Position numbers and translations under genes: made by a program | Notes under the pieces: model-generated | Database searches by the model: none | The model's input: the letters and a program-made list of their open reading frames with translations, nothing else | Told to the model about the DNA's origin: nothing | Shown here: one piece after another, positions 1 to 5,912 of the stretch | How positions within the stretch are numbered: the first letter of the stretch is position 1 | Layout: every line of letters starts with the position of its first letter | Origin: JAPSGM01 sp036556985 | GTDB lineage: Bacteria; Chloroflexota; Limnocylindria; QHBO01 | Reading direction: 5' to 3' | Length of the DNA: 27,434 nucleotides | Assembly (NCBI GenBank): GCA_036556985.1 | Contig: DATBIK010000111.1 | Coordinates: forward strand, 1-27,434

Positions 1-758
1 CCGCCCCGGAGATGGAGGCCACCGAGGGGTTCGCCAAGGAGGACTTCGGCCTGGTTCCCGTCCGCGTGGACCGATGGGGCCCATTCGTCTTCGCCAACCT
101 CTCCGACGACGCGCCTCCGCTGGCGGAAGTCCTGGGCGCCATCCCGGACGAGGTGGCGGCCGCCGGCTATGACGTCGACCACATGCGGCTCGTCGAGCGG
201 CGCGAGTACGTCGTCGAGTGCAACTGGAAGGTCTACGTCGACAACTACCTCGAGGGCTACCACCTCCCGATCGCGCATCCGCAGCTGTTCCGCGAACTGG
301 ACTACGACAGCTACCGGGTCGAGGAGTTCCGCTACTACTCGAAGCAGCACGCGCCGATCCGGGCACTGAAGCCGGGTGAGGAGCTCGGACGCGACCGCCG
401 CTACATGCGCTCGCCCGATGGCGAGGAGGACGCCCTCTACTACTGGCTCTTCCCGAACACGATGTTCAACATCTACCAGGACAACATGTCCTCGAACGTG
501 ATCCTGCCGCTGGGTCCGGACCGCACGCTCACGATCTTCGAGTGGTTCTTCGTCGAGCCGGGGACTGGGGAGGGCTGGGAGTCGATGCAGCAGGCGATCG
601 CCTTCTCCGACGAGATCCAGCAGGAGGACATCGTCATCTGCGAGCAGGTCCAGCGCGGCCTCCGCTCACGTGCGTATGAGTCCGGCCGATTCAGCGCGAA
701 GCGCGAGAACGGCGTGTACCACTTCCAGAACCTCGTCCGCGAGTTCCTGGGGGAGTAG
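1..758 (+). CDS. Rieske-type aromatic ring-hydroxylating oxygenase, alpha subunit (5' truncated)
   Basis: The reading frame is open through the left edge of the window (codons for Ala-Pro-Glu precede the Met at 12), so this is the C-terminal part of a longer protein; the Rieske [2Fe-2S] domain with its CxH/CxxH ligands would lie upstream. What remains is the catalytic START-like domain. Counting from Met at 12, the mononuclear iron ligands are visible in NWKVYVDNYLEGYHLPIAHP: His84 and His89, followed by the Asp206 of QQEDIVICEQVQRGL, the usual 2-His-1-carboxylate set with the characteristic late VQRGL motif. Members oxygenate aromatic or quaternary-amine substrates using electrons from a reductase; the substrate cannot be told from this fragment. 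No reductase partner is visible downstream. The family call is secure, the substrate unknown. Confidence 0.9.
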   Translation, partial: APEMEATEGFAKEDFGLVPVRVDRWGPFVFANLSDDAPPLAEVLGAIPDEVAAAGYDVDHMRLVERREYVVECNWKVYVDNYLEGYHLPIAHPQLFRELDYDSYRVEEFRYYSKQHAPIRALKPGEELGRDRRYMRSPDGEEDALYYWLFPNTMFNIYQDNMSSNVILPLGPDRTLTIFEWFFVEPGTGEGWESMQQAIAFSDEIQQEDIVICEQVQRGLRSRAYESGRFSAKRENGVYHFQNLVREFLGE

Positions 759-768
759 GCGGGCTTCG

Positions 769-1068
769 GTGTCGGACGGGCCGCTGACGTACGAGCGCCT
801 TCTCGAGCTGGCGCGCGCCGCCGAGGGGGTGGAGCTGCGGACCGTTAGCGGCCGGGCCTTCACCGTCGGCATTGCGCGGACGTCGGAGATCTTCTTCACG
901 CCGGCGTCCAGCGGCTGGGGCCAGACCGACGGCCGCAAGGCCCACGAGCGCTTCGTGGAGCGCTACAACGAGATCGGCAGCCCGCGGCCGGGCGACTACG
1001 GCGACGTCACCCGCAACGCCTCCTACCTCCTCGGTCTCCTCGACTGGGCCGAGTCTGACCGGGAGTAG
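769..1068 (+). CDS. Hypothetical protein, 99 residues
   Basis: Not recognised. The frame is open from 670, but that part overlaps the oxygenase gene; the GTG at 769 (GTG TCG GAC GGG) lies 10 bases after the oxygenase stop and gives a compact product with high GC3. The predicted protein is soluble and mixed alpha/beta, beginning with a helix-like segment (YERLLELARAAEG), then a strand-rich part (VELRTVSGRAFTVGIARTSEIFFTPAS) split by Gly/Pro turns, and a C-terminal helix (ASYLLGLLDWA). It has no cysteine, membrane segment or signal peptide. A weak purine-rich stretch ending the oxygenase gene could serve as ribosome site. It is probably co-transcribed with the oxygenase, but no functional link can be shown. 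Confidence 0.6.
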   Translation: MSDGPLTYERLLELARAAEGVELRTVSGRAFTVGIARTSEIFFTPASSGWGQTDGRKAHERFVERYNEIGSPRPGDYGDVTRNASYLLGLLDWAESDRE

Positions 1069-1258
1069 CCGCGGCGGCCGTCATTTCGCCTGATGTCGGC
1101 TGACTGCTGCACGAACCCCGTCAAAGGCCTTTCCCGCCGCCCAATGTCGGCTCGCACATGCAGGAGGGCGGCGAATGGCGCTCCGAGCGAAGGGCCTGCA
1201 GCCCTCACTTGACATCGGGCGAAAACGGGGGCGTCTGCGGTCGGGTACGCTCAGCCGT
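1069..1258. other. Intergenic spacer before the nitrilase gene
   Basis: It contains no gene that I can support. It holds a short direct repeat ATGTCGGCT (near 1092 and 1144), an unpartnered TTGACA (1209-1214) and the -10 at 1246. The in-frame codons 1175-1258 before the nitrilase start read as Arg/Ser-rich and look non-coding. Confidence 0.4.
1246..1251 (+). promoter_or_regulatory. -10 element of the nitrilase-family gene, leaderless spacing
   Basis: TACGCT fits TANNNT and ends seven bases before the ATG at 1259, so transcription would begin at or next to the start codon. No Shine-Dalgarno sequence precedes the ATG. The same hexamer with the same seven-base gap occurs on the minus strand at 9944-9949. 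A TTGACA at 1209-1214 is too far upstream (31 bases) to be its -35. Confidence 0.5.
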
Positions 1259-2128
1259 ATGACGACGGCACGTGGCGACGGACGGCTCACTGTCGCGCTC
1301 ATCTCGGAGGTCTTCTGGGAGGCGGACGGGACGCAGCGTCTTCGCGAGCGACTGTCCGAGGCGGCTGATCGTGGCGCCGATATCGCCCTGCTGCCGGAGC
1401 TCCCGCTCAACCCGTGGCGTCCGGCCACCCAGCAGGCGCACGACGATGACGCGGAGCTGATGGACGGCGAACGGGCAACCGCCCAGGCCGAGGCGGCGGC
1501 CGAGGCCGGTATCGGTCTCGTGGGAGGCATCATCCACCGTGACTCGGCAACCGGACGCCGGACGAGCCGAGCCTTGGTGTTCGACGGCAACGGCACGCTG
1601 GTGGCCACGTACGAAAAGCTGCACCTGCCCGAGGAGCCGGGCTTCTGGGAGACGAGCCACTACGAGCCGGGGACGGTCGCGCCGTGGCGCATCGACGCGT
1701 TCGGCCTGCCATTCGGCGTGCAGATATGCAGCGACACGAAGCGCCCGCAGGGGACGCACCTGCTGGGGGCCCAGGGCGCGATGGCCATCCTCGTCCCGCG
1801 TGCCACGGAGGAGAAGACCTACCAGCGCTGGAAGGTCGTGTTCCGTGCGAACGCCCTGACGAGCGCCGCCTACGTGCTCAGCGTGAACCGTCCGGCGCCG
1901 GAAGAGGGCGTGCTCATCGGTGGGCCATCCGTCGCGGTGGCGCCCGACGGCGAGGTGTTCGTCGAGACCACGGACCGTATCGCGCTCGCAACCCTCGAGG
2001 CCGATGCGGTGGCGCGAGCGCGCGTCGCCTATCCGGGCTATCTGCCGGTTCGCGCGCGCCTGTACGCCGACGCCTGGCAGGAGATCGCGGGTACGGACGG
2101 GGAACCGGGGATCAGCGACCCAGCGTGA
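1259..2128 (+). CDS. Carbon-nitrogen hydrolase (nitrilase superfamily)
   Basis: A 289-residue amidohydrolase of the nitrilase superfamily, which hydrolyses or transfers C-N bonds of amides, nitriles or carbamoyl compounds. The Glu-Lys-Cys catalytic triad is visible: Glu47 in LLPELPLN, Lys120 in TYEKLHLPEE, and Cys157 in FGVQICSDTKRPQG, each in its normal context; the Glu after the lysine loop is also kept. Length is normal for a single-domain member. The frame is open from 1175, but ATG 1259 is preferred because the family N-terminus (LTVALISEVFWE) starts there and a -10 hexamer lies just upstream. It ends in a 17-bp tail-to-tail overlap with the minus-strand zinc-ribbon gene. The substrate is not predictable. 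The Asp-Thr-Lys after the cysteine is not diagnostic to me of one branch. Confidence 0.88.
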   Translation: MTTARGDGRLTVALISEVFWEADGTQRLRERLSEAADRGADIALLPELPLNPWRPATQQAHDDDAELMDGERATAQAEAAAEAGIGLVGGIIHRDSATGRRTSRALVFDGNGTLVATYEKLHLPEEPGFWETSHYEPGTVAPWRIDAFGLPFGVQICSDTKRPQGTHLLGAQGAMAILVPRATEEKTYQRWKVVFRANALTSAAYVLSVNRPAPEEGVLIGGPSVAVAPDGEVFVETTDRIALATLEADAVARARVAYPGYLPVRARLYADAWQEIAGTDGEPGISDPA

Positions 2129-2816
2129 AGCGCGCCTCCGCGATGAGCTCGGGCTCCTCCTCGTTGCGATAGTCGCGGATCACGAACTCGCCCACGCCCC
2201 AGTCGGCGATGAGGGCGTCGGTGCCGCCCGGCGCGCAGTAGCCGGCGACGCGGCTGTCCGGGTCGACCTGGAGGTTGGAGCCAAGCCGAGGCTGCACCTC
2301 GGTGAGCGACCCGCCCTCCTCTATGCGCAGGATCTCCTCCTGGATGGTGTCGACGCCGAACGGCTCGGAGAGGATCCGCGAATGGCAGAACTCCATCCCC
2401 GGCCCGAAGGTGTCTGATCGGCCGCGGATCCTGCCGTTCGCTCGCAGCCCGGTACCGGTGAGAAGCCGGCCGATGAGCTCTGGCTCCGGCTCGGCGCTGG
2501 CGTCGGGCGCGGTCGATGATGGCGATGCCGACCCGGATGGCAGGACGGAGATGCTCGGCTCGGGGGTCGGTGTGGCGGTCGCAACCGGCGCCTCGGGAAT
2601 GAGGCCGGACACGAACAGCCCGAGCACGATCGCCCCCGCGATCGCCGCCAGGCCGATCGCGATGGAGATGAGCGAGTCGCGATCGCGCGGAATCGGTCCC
2701 TGGGAGGCGGAGGCGCCCAAACCGGGGCGGATGGGCACGCCGCAGGAACGGCACACCTGGGCCCAGGCGGGATTGGCGCGGCCGCAGTTGTAGCAGTCGA
2801 CGGTCTCGCCGGTCAT
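2112..2816 (-). CDS. Zinc-ribbon single-pass membrane protein
   Basis: A 234-residue protein with an N-terminal zinc ribbon (Cys8 and Cys11 in CYNCG, Cys22 and Cys25 in CRSCG), a linker, one hydrophobic segment at about 49-73, a low-complexity Pro/Ser/Thr/Ala stretch typical of a surface linker, and a folded C-terminal domain (about 112-234) with two cysteines (EFCHS and AGYCAPGG) that could form a disulfide. The layout suggests a cytoplasmic zinc ribbon and an extracytoplasmic C-terminal domain of unknown function. ATG 2816 is chosen over the upstream start at 2888 because residues before it look non-coding (Arg-rich) and a TAGGCT hexamer lies 10 bases before it. Its 3' end overlaps that of the nitrilase gene. 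It could be a sensor or a small regulatory membrane protein; no specific function is claimed. Confidence 0.8.
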   Translation of the reverse strand: MTGETVDCYNCGRANPAWAQVCRSCGVPIRPGLGASASQGPIPRDRDSLISIAIGLAAIAGAIVLGLFVSGLIPEAPVATATPTPEPSISVLPSGSASPSSTAPDASAEPEPELIGRLLTGTGLRANGRIRGRSDTFGPGMEFCHSRILSEPFGVDTIQEEILRIEEGGSLTEVQPRLGSNLQVDPDSRVAGYCAPGGTDALIADWGVGEFVIRDYRNEEEPELIAEARFTLGR

Positions 2817-2826
2817 GTCGGGCGGC

Positions 2827-2832
2827 AGCCTA
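2827..2832 (-). promoter_or_regulatory. -10 element of the zinc-ribbon protein gene
   Basis: On the minus strand TAGGCT ends 10 bases before the ATG at 2816, predicting a leader of three or four bases at most. There is no Shine-Dalgarno sequence in the gap. Confidence 0.45.
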
Positions 2833-2908
2833 GCACGCGGCTCCCCCCGCTCGGCACGCTTCCTGCATCTTGCCCGCCCAGCAAGCAAACGTGAATGGAG
2901 GCAACTCC

Positions 2909-2992
2909 GTGGGCAAGATTCTCATCGGCGTCGTCATCGGGATCATCCTGATGATCTGGCTGCTCGCGTCCTGCGTCGGCGCGATCTTCTAG
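2909..2992 (+). CDS. Small single-span membrane protein, 27 residues
   Basis: GTG start at 2909 preceded by a perfect GGAGG at 2897-2901 with a seven-base spacer, one of the best ribosome sites in the window. The product begins MGKILIGVVIGIILMIW and ends LLASCVGAIF: a Lys near the N-terminus followed by one unbroken hydrophobic helix with one Cys. This is the usual look of a small membrane protein that partners a larger membrane complex. It is transcribed divergently from the zinc-ribbon membrane protein. An overlapping ATG at 2895 in another frame would give an 18-residue product with no such character. I do not recognise a named family. Confidence rests on the ribosome site and the clean hydrophobic helix. 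Confidence 0.55.
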   Translation: MGKILIGVVIGIILMIWLLASCVGAIF

Positions 2993-3075
2993 CGCCCGAT
3001 GGCGCGGCTGCCCCCGATTGTGGAGAGGCTGGGGACAGCCGTCGGACGAACCGCAAAAGTCGTGGACAAAGGGGC

Positions 3076-3104
3076 TTGGCGAGCCCATCGGCTGGGCCTA
3101 GCCT
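3076..3104 (+). promoter_or_regulatory. Candidate sigma-A-like promoter inside the gene-poor region
   Basis: TTGGCG (3076-3081), a 17-base spacer and TAGCCT (3099-3104) form one of the few two-box promoter-like arrangements here. It predicts a transcript starting near 3111 although no convincing gene follows for more than 700 bases on this strand. Confidence 0.3.
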
Positions 3105-3110
3105 GTGTTC

Positions 3111-3430
3111 AGGCCGGGCGCCGGAGGTGCGACTCGACCAGTCACCGGAGGCGACACCGGACGCAGCACTCGACGCGACACTCGACTTCCCACCCGACCC
3201 GTCGTCGGTAACGGCGCGGACGCGGGAGGCGGCACGGGACCGCGCGCGGGACTGTTCACCGGACCACTCCACCGGAGCTGGCGCGGGGGTTCCTCCGATC
3301 CCCGGCCTGTTGCTGTTCGCGCGCTCGTCAGCCGGATGGCCCGTTCAAACGGCGCCGACCGCGCGTTCGGCCAATAGGAGGCAGCCGCCACGACCCTCGG
3401 GACAGAAGGTTCAACGGCTGCCTCTCTTGG
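3111..3430 (+). ncRNA. Possible non-coding transcript (low confidence)
   Basis: The stretch is bounded by the promoter-like boxes at 3076-3104 and by the 10-bp hairpin at 3378-3424 followed by TCTTGGTGTTC. It lacks a convincing protein: the open frame 3105-3377 is Gly/Arg/Thr-rich and low-complexity and its third positions are not GC-biased like the true genes. It contains repeated short motifs, CACCGGA or CACCGGA-like four times and ACTCGAC three times (3128-3186). I tested it by eye for RNase P RNA, tmRNA and SRP RNA signatures and found none. It may also simply be untranscribed spacer. Confidence 0.2.
3378..3424. terminator. 10-bp hairpin, probable bidirectional terminator
   Basis: GAGGCAGCCG (3378-3387) is perfectly complementary to CGGCTGCCTC (3415-3424) with a 27-base loop that contains CCCTCGGG. 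On the minus strand it stands 24 bases after the stop of the 57-residue gene and is followed by CTATTGG; on the plus strand it is followed by TCTTGGTGTTC. Neither side has a proper T-run, so it may act as a 3'-end stabiliser instead. Confidence 0.45.
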
Positions 3431-3448
3431 TGTTCGCCGATCGTCACC

Positions 3449-3622
3449 TCAAACGTCGTAGCCGGGCGCTTCCACGCCGGGAGCTTCGTAGCCGGGTGGC
3501 TGCTCGCCGGGATACTCGTGAGGTGGCTCGTCAGGTGCCGGCGGCGGCTCGTTTGGCGGGATCTCGATCTCCGGCTCCTCGCGGCCCGGGTCGCGATCGG
3601 GTGGCTCCTGGGGGATGGTCAC
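3449..3622 (-). CDS. Small Pro/Glu-rich acidic protein, 57 residues
   Basis: The frame is open far upstream on the minus strand, but only from GTG 3622 does it look like a protein, and that GTG has a perfect AGGAGG (plus-strand CCTCCT, 3630-3635) seven bases before it. The product is very rich in Pro and Glu with Asp and almost no hydrophobic core (VTIPQEPPDRDPGREEPE...), followed by a short repeat built on PPGYE-APGVE-APGYD. It is probably intrinsically disordered. There is no signal peptide or membrane segment. A hairpin suitable for termination follows at 3424-3378, and about 200 bases of hairpin-rich sequence precede it. No family is recognised. Confidence 0.5.
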   Translation of the reverse strand: MTIPQEPPDRDPGREEPEIEIPPNEPPPAPDEPPHEYPGEQPPGYEAPGVEAPGYDV

Positions 3623-3649
3623 GTGCACGCCTCCTCGTCTGGCTGTCGG

Positions 3650-3778
3650 GGCGAGCCGACGACCACCCGCTCCCCCTGGGCAGCCCGCCGGCTCGCCGCT
3701 CCCCCGGTGAGCGGAGGGTCGCAACGCCGAAAGCGCTCCGGCCCTCCGCACGCCCGTCGGTGCATGCAGTCGGCGTGC
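3650..3778 (-). other. Hairpin-rich leader upstream of the 57-residue gene
   Basis: Reading the minus strand there are three successive perfect stems: 3778-3772 with 3754-3748 (GCACGCC/GGCGTGC, loop carrying TGCATGCA), 3749-3742 with 3718-3711 (GCGGAGGG/CCCTCCGC), and 3697-3689 with 3658-3650 (GGCGAGCCG/CGGCTCGCC). They end 15 bases before the AGGAGG ribosome site. This could be a structured 5' leader (regulatory RNA) of the small gene. No known riboswitch class is recognised, and GC-rich DNA makes some hairpins by chance. Confidence 0.3.
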
Positions 3779-3849
3779 CCGCCGCGGGACCGCAGGCACG
3801 AACGTGAAGAATTCCCAACCCGTACCTCACCATCCGGGCCTGATGCGCC

Positions 3850-3855
3850 TAGACT
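3850..3855 (+). promoter_or_regulatory. -10 element of the response-regulator gene
   Basis: TAGACT ends 12 bases before the ATG at 3868. It is the same hexamer used in both directions at the polA divergent promoter. No Shine-Dalgarno sequence lies in the gap. Confidence 0.4.
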
Positions 3856-3867
3856 TGGCGGACCCAC

Positions 3868-4266
3868 ATGCCCGAGCTGAAGCGCGTCACCGTCGTCAAC
3901 GACAGCCCCGAGTTCCTGCAGCTCATGCAGGACCTTTTGCAGGACGCCAGCTACCCGGCCACGCTCATCGACGGAGACCGGGACAACGCCTTCGATCTGA
4001 TCAAAGCGTCGCAGCCGGAGATCCTCATCGTCGACCTGCGCCTGGGCTCAGACGAGCTCCGCGGGCTGGACATCCTCAAGCGCGTGCGCGATGACGACGA
4101 CCTGCGGCGCGTGCCGACGGTCATCTGCACCGCGGACGCCTGGGGCATGGACCGCGCCCGGGAAGAAGTGGCGGCGATCGAGAACGTAGCGGTCCTCACG
4201 AAGCCGTTCGCGATCGCGGATCTCCATCGCGTCCTTCGGGAGCTGGGTGCCGCCGCGGCCGAGTAG
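3868..4266 (+). CDS. Single-domain response regulator (receiver domain)
   Basis: 132 residues consisting of one receiver domain and no output domain, so it would signal by phosphorylation-dependent protein contact, as CheY- or Spo0F-like proteins do. Visible key residues are Asp12 of the acidic pocket (VVNDSPE; the neighbouring pocket residue is Asn11 rather than the usual acidic residue), the phospho-acceptor Asp56 in ILIVDLRLG, Thr88 in ICTADA and Lys112 in LTKPF. No histidine kinase is adjacent, so it is an orphan here. It converges on tRNA-Leu, 13 bases away. The fold is certain; the partner is unknown. Confidence 0.88.
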   Translation: MPELKRVTVVNDSPEFLQLMQDLLQDASYPATLIDGDRDNAFDLIKASQPEILIVDLRLGSDELRGLDILKRVRDDDDLRRVPTVICTADAWGMDRAREEVAAIENVAVLTKPFAIADLHRVLRELGAAAAE

Positions 4267-4279
4267 CGCCGGGCGGCAA

Positions 4280-4366
4280 TGGTGCCGGAGGTGGGGGTCG
4301 AACCCACACGAGCTTGCGCTCATCGGTGTTTGAGACCGACGCGTCTGCCGATTCCGCCACTCCGGC
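4280..4366 (-). tRNA. tRNA-Leu, anticodon CAA
   Basis: The minus strand folds as a class II tRNA: acceptor GCCGGAG (5' end at 4366) pairs with CTCCGGC, then discriminator A and an encoded CCA (3' end at 4280). The anticodon stem TCGGT/ACCGA holds the loop CTCAAAC, giving anticodon CAA (plus strand 4330-4332), which reads UUG. A long variable arm (GAGC GCAA GCTC) and a T arm GTGGG-TTCGACC-CCCAC follow. The long variable arm and the anticodon fit leucine. The 3' CCA is encoded in the gene. Confidence 0.95.
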
Positions 4367-4414
4367 ACAGGGCGAGGGACGGCCGCGCCGCAGCGCAGGC
4401 GCGCCGGGTGTGAT

Positions 4415-4420
4415 TATAGG
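4415..4420 (+). promoter_or_regulatory. Extended -10-like element of the ECF sigma gene
   Basis: TGATTATAGG (4411-4420) resembles an extended -10 with core TATAGG or TTATAG, ending six bases before the ATG at 4427. It is the only AT-rich spot in an otherwise GC-rich gap between tRNA-Leu and the sigma gene, and predicts a leaderless message. Confidence 0.4.
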
Positions 4421-4426
4421 AACCAG

Positions 4427-5038
4427 ATGCCGACCGACGATCCGAGCCGCCAGGGCAACCGCACGCCACCGCTCCCCGATGAGCCGACCGTGGTCGCGCG
4501 GGCGATGGACGGCGACCGGGGGGCGTTCACCCAGCTCATGGAGCATTACCAGCCCGCCTGCTACGGCCTTGCCTGGCGCCTCCTTGGCGACGCCGAGCTC
4601 GCCGCCGATGCCACCCAGGACGCCTTCCTGCACGCGTACGATGCGATCGGGCGCTTCCGGGGCGGCATCTTCCGCTCCTGGATGCTGCGCATCACCGCCA
4701 ACGCGAGCTACGACCTCATGCGCCGTGCGCAGCGTCGTCCGACGACTGTCCTGCCCGACCCCGATGAGGGCCAGGCCGAGCTGCCGGACAGCAATGCCCC
4801 CAACCCGGTCGCCGAGTCGATCCGAGCCGAGCTGTACCGCCACCTCGAGGCGGCGCTGCAGCGCCTGCCCGACGACCAGCGCATGGCCGTCGTGCTGTGC
4901 GACGTGTACGGCATGGACTACAACGAGGTGGCCGCGGCGACGGAGTCGGCGCTCGGCACGGTGAAGTCCCGCATTCACCGCGGCCGGCTGCGCCTGCGTG
5001 AGCTGCTCGCCGACCACCGGGAACTGTTCGAGCGCTGA
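4427..5038 (+). CDS. ECF-family RNA polymerase sigma factor
   Basis: A 203-residue extracytoplasmic-function sigma factor that would direct RNA polymerase to a stress or envelope regulon. Region 2 is seen around residues 35-105 (AFTQLMEHYQPACYGLAWRL, then DATQDAFLHAYDAIGRFRGG and FRSWMLRITANASYDLMRR), and region 4 around 140-195 (LPDDQRMAVVLCDVYGMDYN, EVAAATESALGTVKSRIHRGRLRL), including the helix-turn-helix that contacts the -35. There is no region 1.1 or 3, as expected for ECF factors. The anti-sigma gene follows 14 bases after the stop, forming the standard regulatory pair. The start is supported by an AT-rich -10 six bases upstream. Confidence 0.95.
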   Translation: MPTDDPSRQGNRTPPLPDEPTVVARAMDGDRGAFTQLMEHYQPACYGLAWRLLGDAELAADATQDAFLHAYDAIGRFRGGIFRSWMLRITANASYDLMRRAQRRPTTVLPDPDEGQAELPDSNAPNPVAESIRAELYRHLEAALQRLPDDQRMAVVLCDVYGMDYNEVAAATESALGTVKSRIHRGRLRLRELLADHRELFER

Positions 5039-5052
5039 GGCCGTCTGGACCG

Positions 5053-5673
5053 ATGACGATGCTGCACCCAGTTCATCCCGACGACGAGCGCCTGGCGGCG
5101 CTGGCCGGCGACGATCCCGAGGCGACCGGAGACGGCCGCCTCGCGGAGCACGTGGCCGGCTGCACCCGCTGCACCGGCGTTGTCGACGACCTGCGATCCC
5201 TCCGCGCCGGCCTGGCCGAGCTGCCGGACCTGCGCCCGAGCCGGCCGATCCAGCTCCTCCCGCCCGTCCCCGCCGTTTCGTCCGCTGACGGCGGCGCCTT
5301 CGGCTGGCTGCGCCGCGTCGCGGCGCCGGCGATGGTCGCGGGCGCGGGGCTGGCGCTCATCGGCGCGGTCGGGTTCGGCGGCACGCTGCTCGGCGGAATG
5401 GCATCCGGCGCCGGGGCGGCACCGGATGCGCTGAATGGCCGAGGCGATGCCGAGGGATTCGAGTCGACCAGCCAGGCTCCCGCGACGGCCGAGGATCCCT
5501 CCGCGCCCGCCGCACCGACCGACGAAGGGCAGCGCGACGGTGGCGAGGAGAGCGCGCTCGTCGCGATCGACCTGAACTCACCGGGCAGCTGGGCCGGCAT
5601 CATGCTGGGCGGCGTCGCGCTGCTGATTGCCGGCCTGGTCCTCCGGTTCACGATCCAGCCCCGAGCCGGCTAG
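5053..5673 (+). CDS. Membrane anti-sigma factor with zinc-binding (ZAS-like) motif
   Basis: 206 residues. The N-terminal cytoplasmic part has the HxxxCxxC of zinc-binding anti-sigma factors (His33, Cys37, Cys40 in EHVAGCTRC), expected to bind and silence the ECF factor encoded 14 bases upstream. A transmembrane segment follows at about 92-113. Next comes an Ala/Pro/Ser/Asp-rich flexible stretch, apparently outside the membrane. A second hydrophobic segment lies at about 180-199 near the C-terminus (GIMLGGVALLIAGLVL). Two membrane segments around a disordered outside loop differ from the single-span layout of many such proteins, so the signal-sensing part may be this loop. The 3' end lies inside an 11-bp hairpin. 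Confidence 0.82.
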   Translation: MTMLHPVHPDDERLAALAGDDPEATGDGRLAEHVAGCTRCTGVVDDLRSLRAGLAELPDLRPSRPIQLLPPVPAVSSADGGAFGWLRRVAAPAMVAGAGLALIGAVGFGGTLLGGMASGAGAAPDALNGRGDAEGFESTSQAPATAEDPSAPAAPTDEGQRDGGEESALVAIDLNSPGSWAGIMLGGVALLIAGLVLRFTIQPRAG

Positions 5674-5692
5674 CCGCGGTTCCGGCTCGGGG
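5659..5692. terminator. 11-bp hairpin overlapping the anti-sigma stop codon
   Basis: CCCCGAGCCGG (5659-5669) is the exact reverse complement of CCGGCTCGGGG (5682-5692), with a 12-base loop that contains the TAG stop (5671-5673). No T-run follows. It probably ends or protects the sigma/anti-sigma message. Confidence 0.45.
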
Positions 5693-5694
5693 GC

Positions 5695-5872
5695 ACCGAT
5701 CTATCGGTCGATTCGCACCGGATTGTCAGCCCCGGCGTCGTGTGGCCGATCTATCGGCACAAGGGGAGCCTGAGGTGCACCCCGAGGCGCCCTTCGTGCT
5801 GCGGCCGTACCGATAGATCGGACAGGCGGAGCCCAACCCGGCCTTCGGGTGCGAACTGTCCGATCTATCGGT
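5695..5872. repeat. 178-bp dyad-symmetric element with four CCGATCTATCGG motifs
   Basis: This fills most of the 239-bp gap between the convergent anti-sigma and J-domain genes. The 12-bp near-palindrome CCGATCTATCGG occurs at 5696-5707, 5746-5757, 5810-5821 (reverse orientation, CCGATAGATCGG) and 5860-5871. Starts are 50, 64 and 50 bases apart, so the copies are exactly mirror-symmetric about 5783.5. The outer copies are also flanked symmetrically: TTCGCACC (5712-5719) four bases inside the first, and GGTGCGAA (5848-5855) four bases inside the last. Copies three and four form an 18-bp perfect inverted repeat (5808-5825 with 5856-5873) around a small ACCCG/CGGGT hairpin. There is no gene, transposase or clear target-site duplication. 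Candidates are a MITE-like or REP-like element, a multi-site protein-binding region, or a large bidirectional terminator. Confidence 0.8.
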
Positions 5873-5912
5873 AGATCAGCGCGGGCGGGGCCGGGCGGGA
5901 ACGCGCTCTTGG

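Noticed and set aside
1209..1251. TTGACA with TACGCT as a classical -35/-10 promoter
   Set aside because: The spacing of 31 bases is far beyond the usable 16-19; only the -10 is kept.
3105..3377. GTG-started 90-codon frame after the TAGCCT box
   Set aside because: Gly/Arg/Thr-rich product, no domain, and codon third positions unlike the real genes; the GTG is directly against the -10 hexamer and could not be in the transcript.
3111..3460. RNase P RNA, tmRNA or SRP RNA in the gene-poor region
   Set aside because: None of the conserved core sequences of these RNAs could be found by eye on either strand.
5870..5883. 14-base match GGTAGATCAGCGCG also present at 11637-11650
   Set aside because: About one to a few such matches are expected by chance in a window of this size and GC content, and the flanks do not match.
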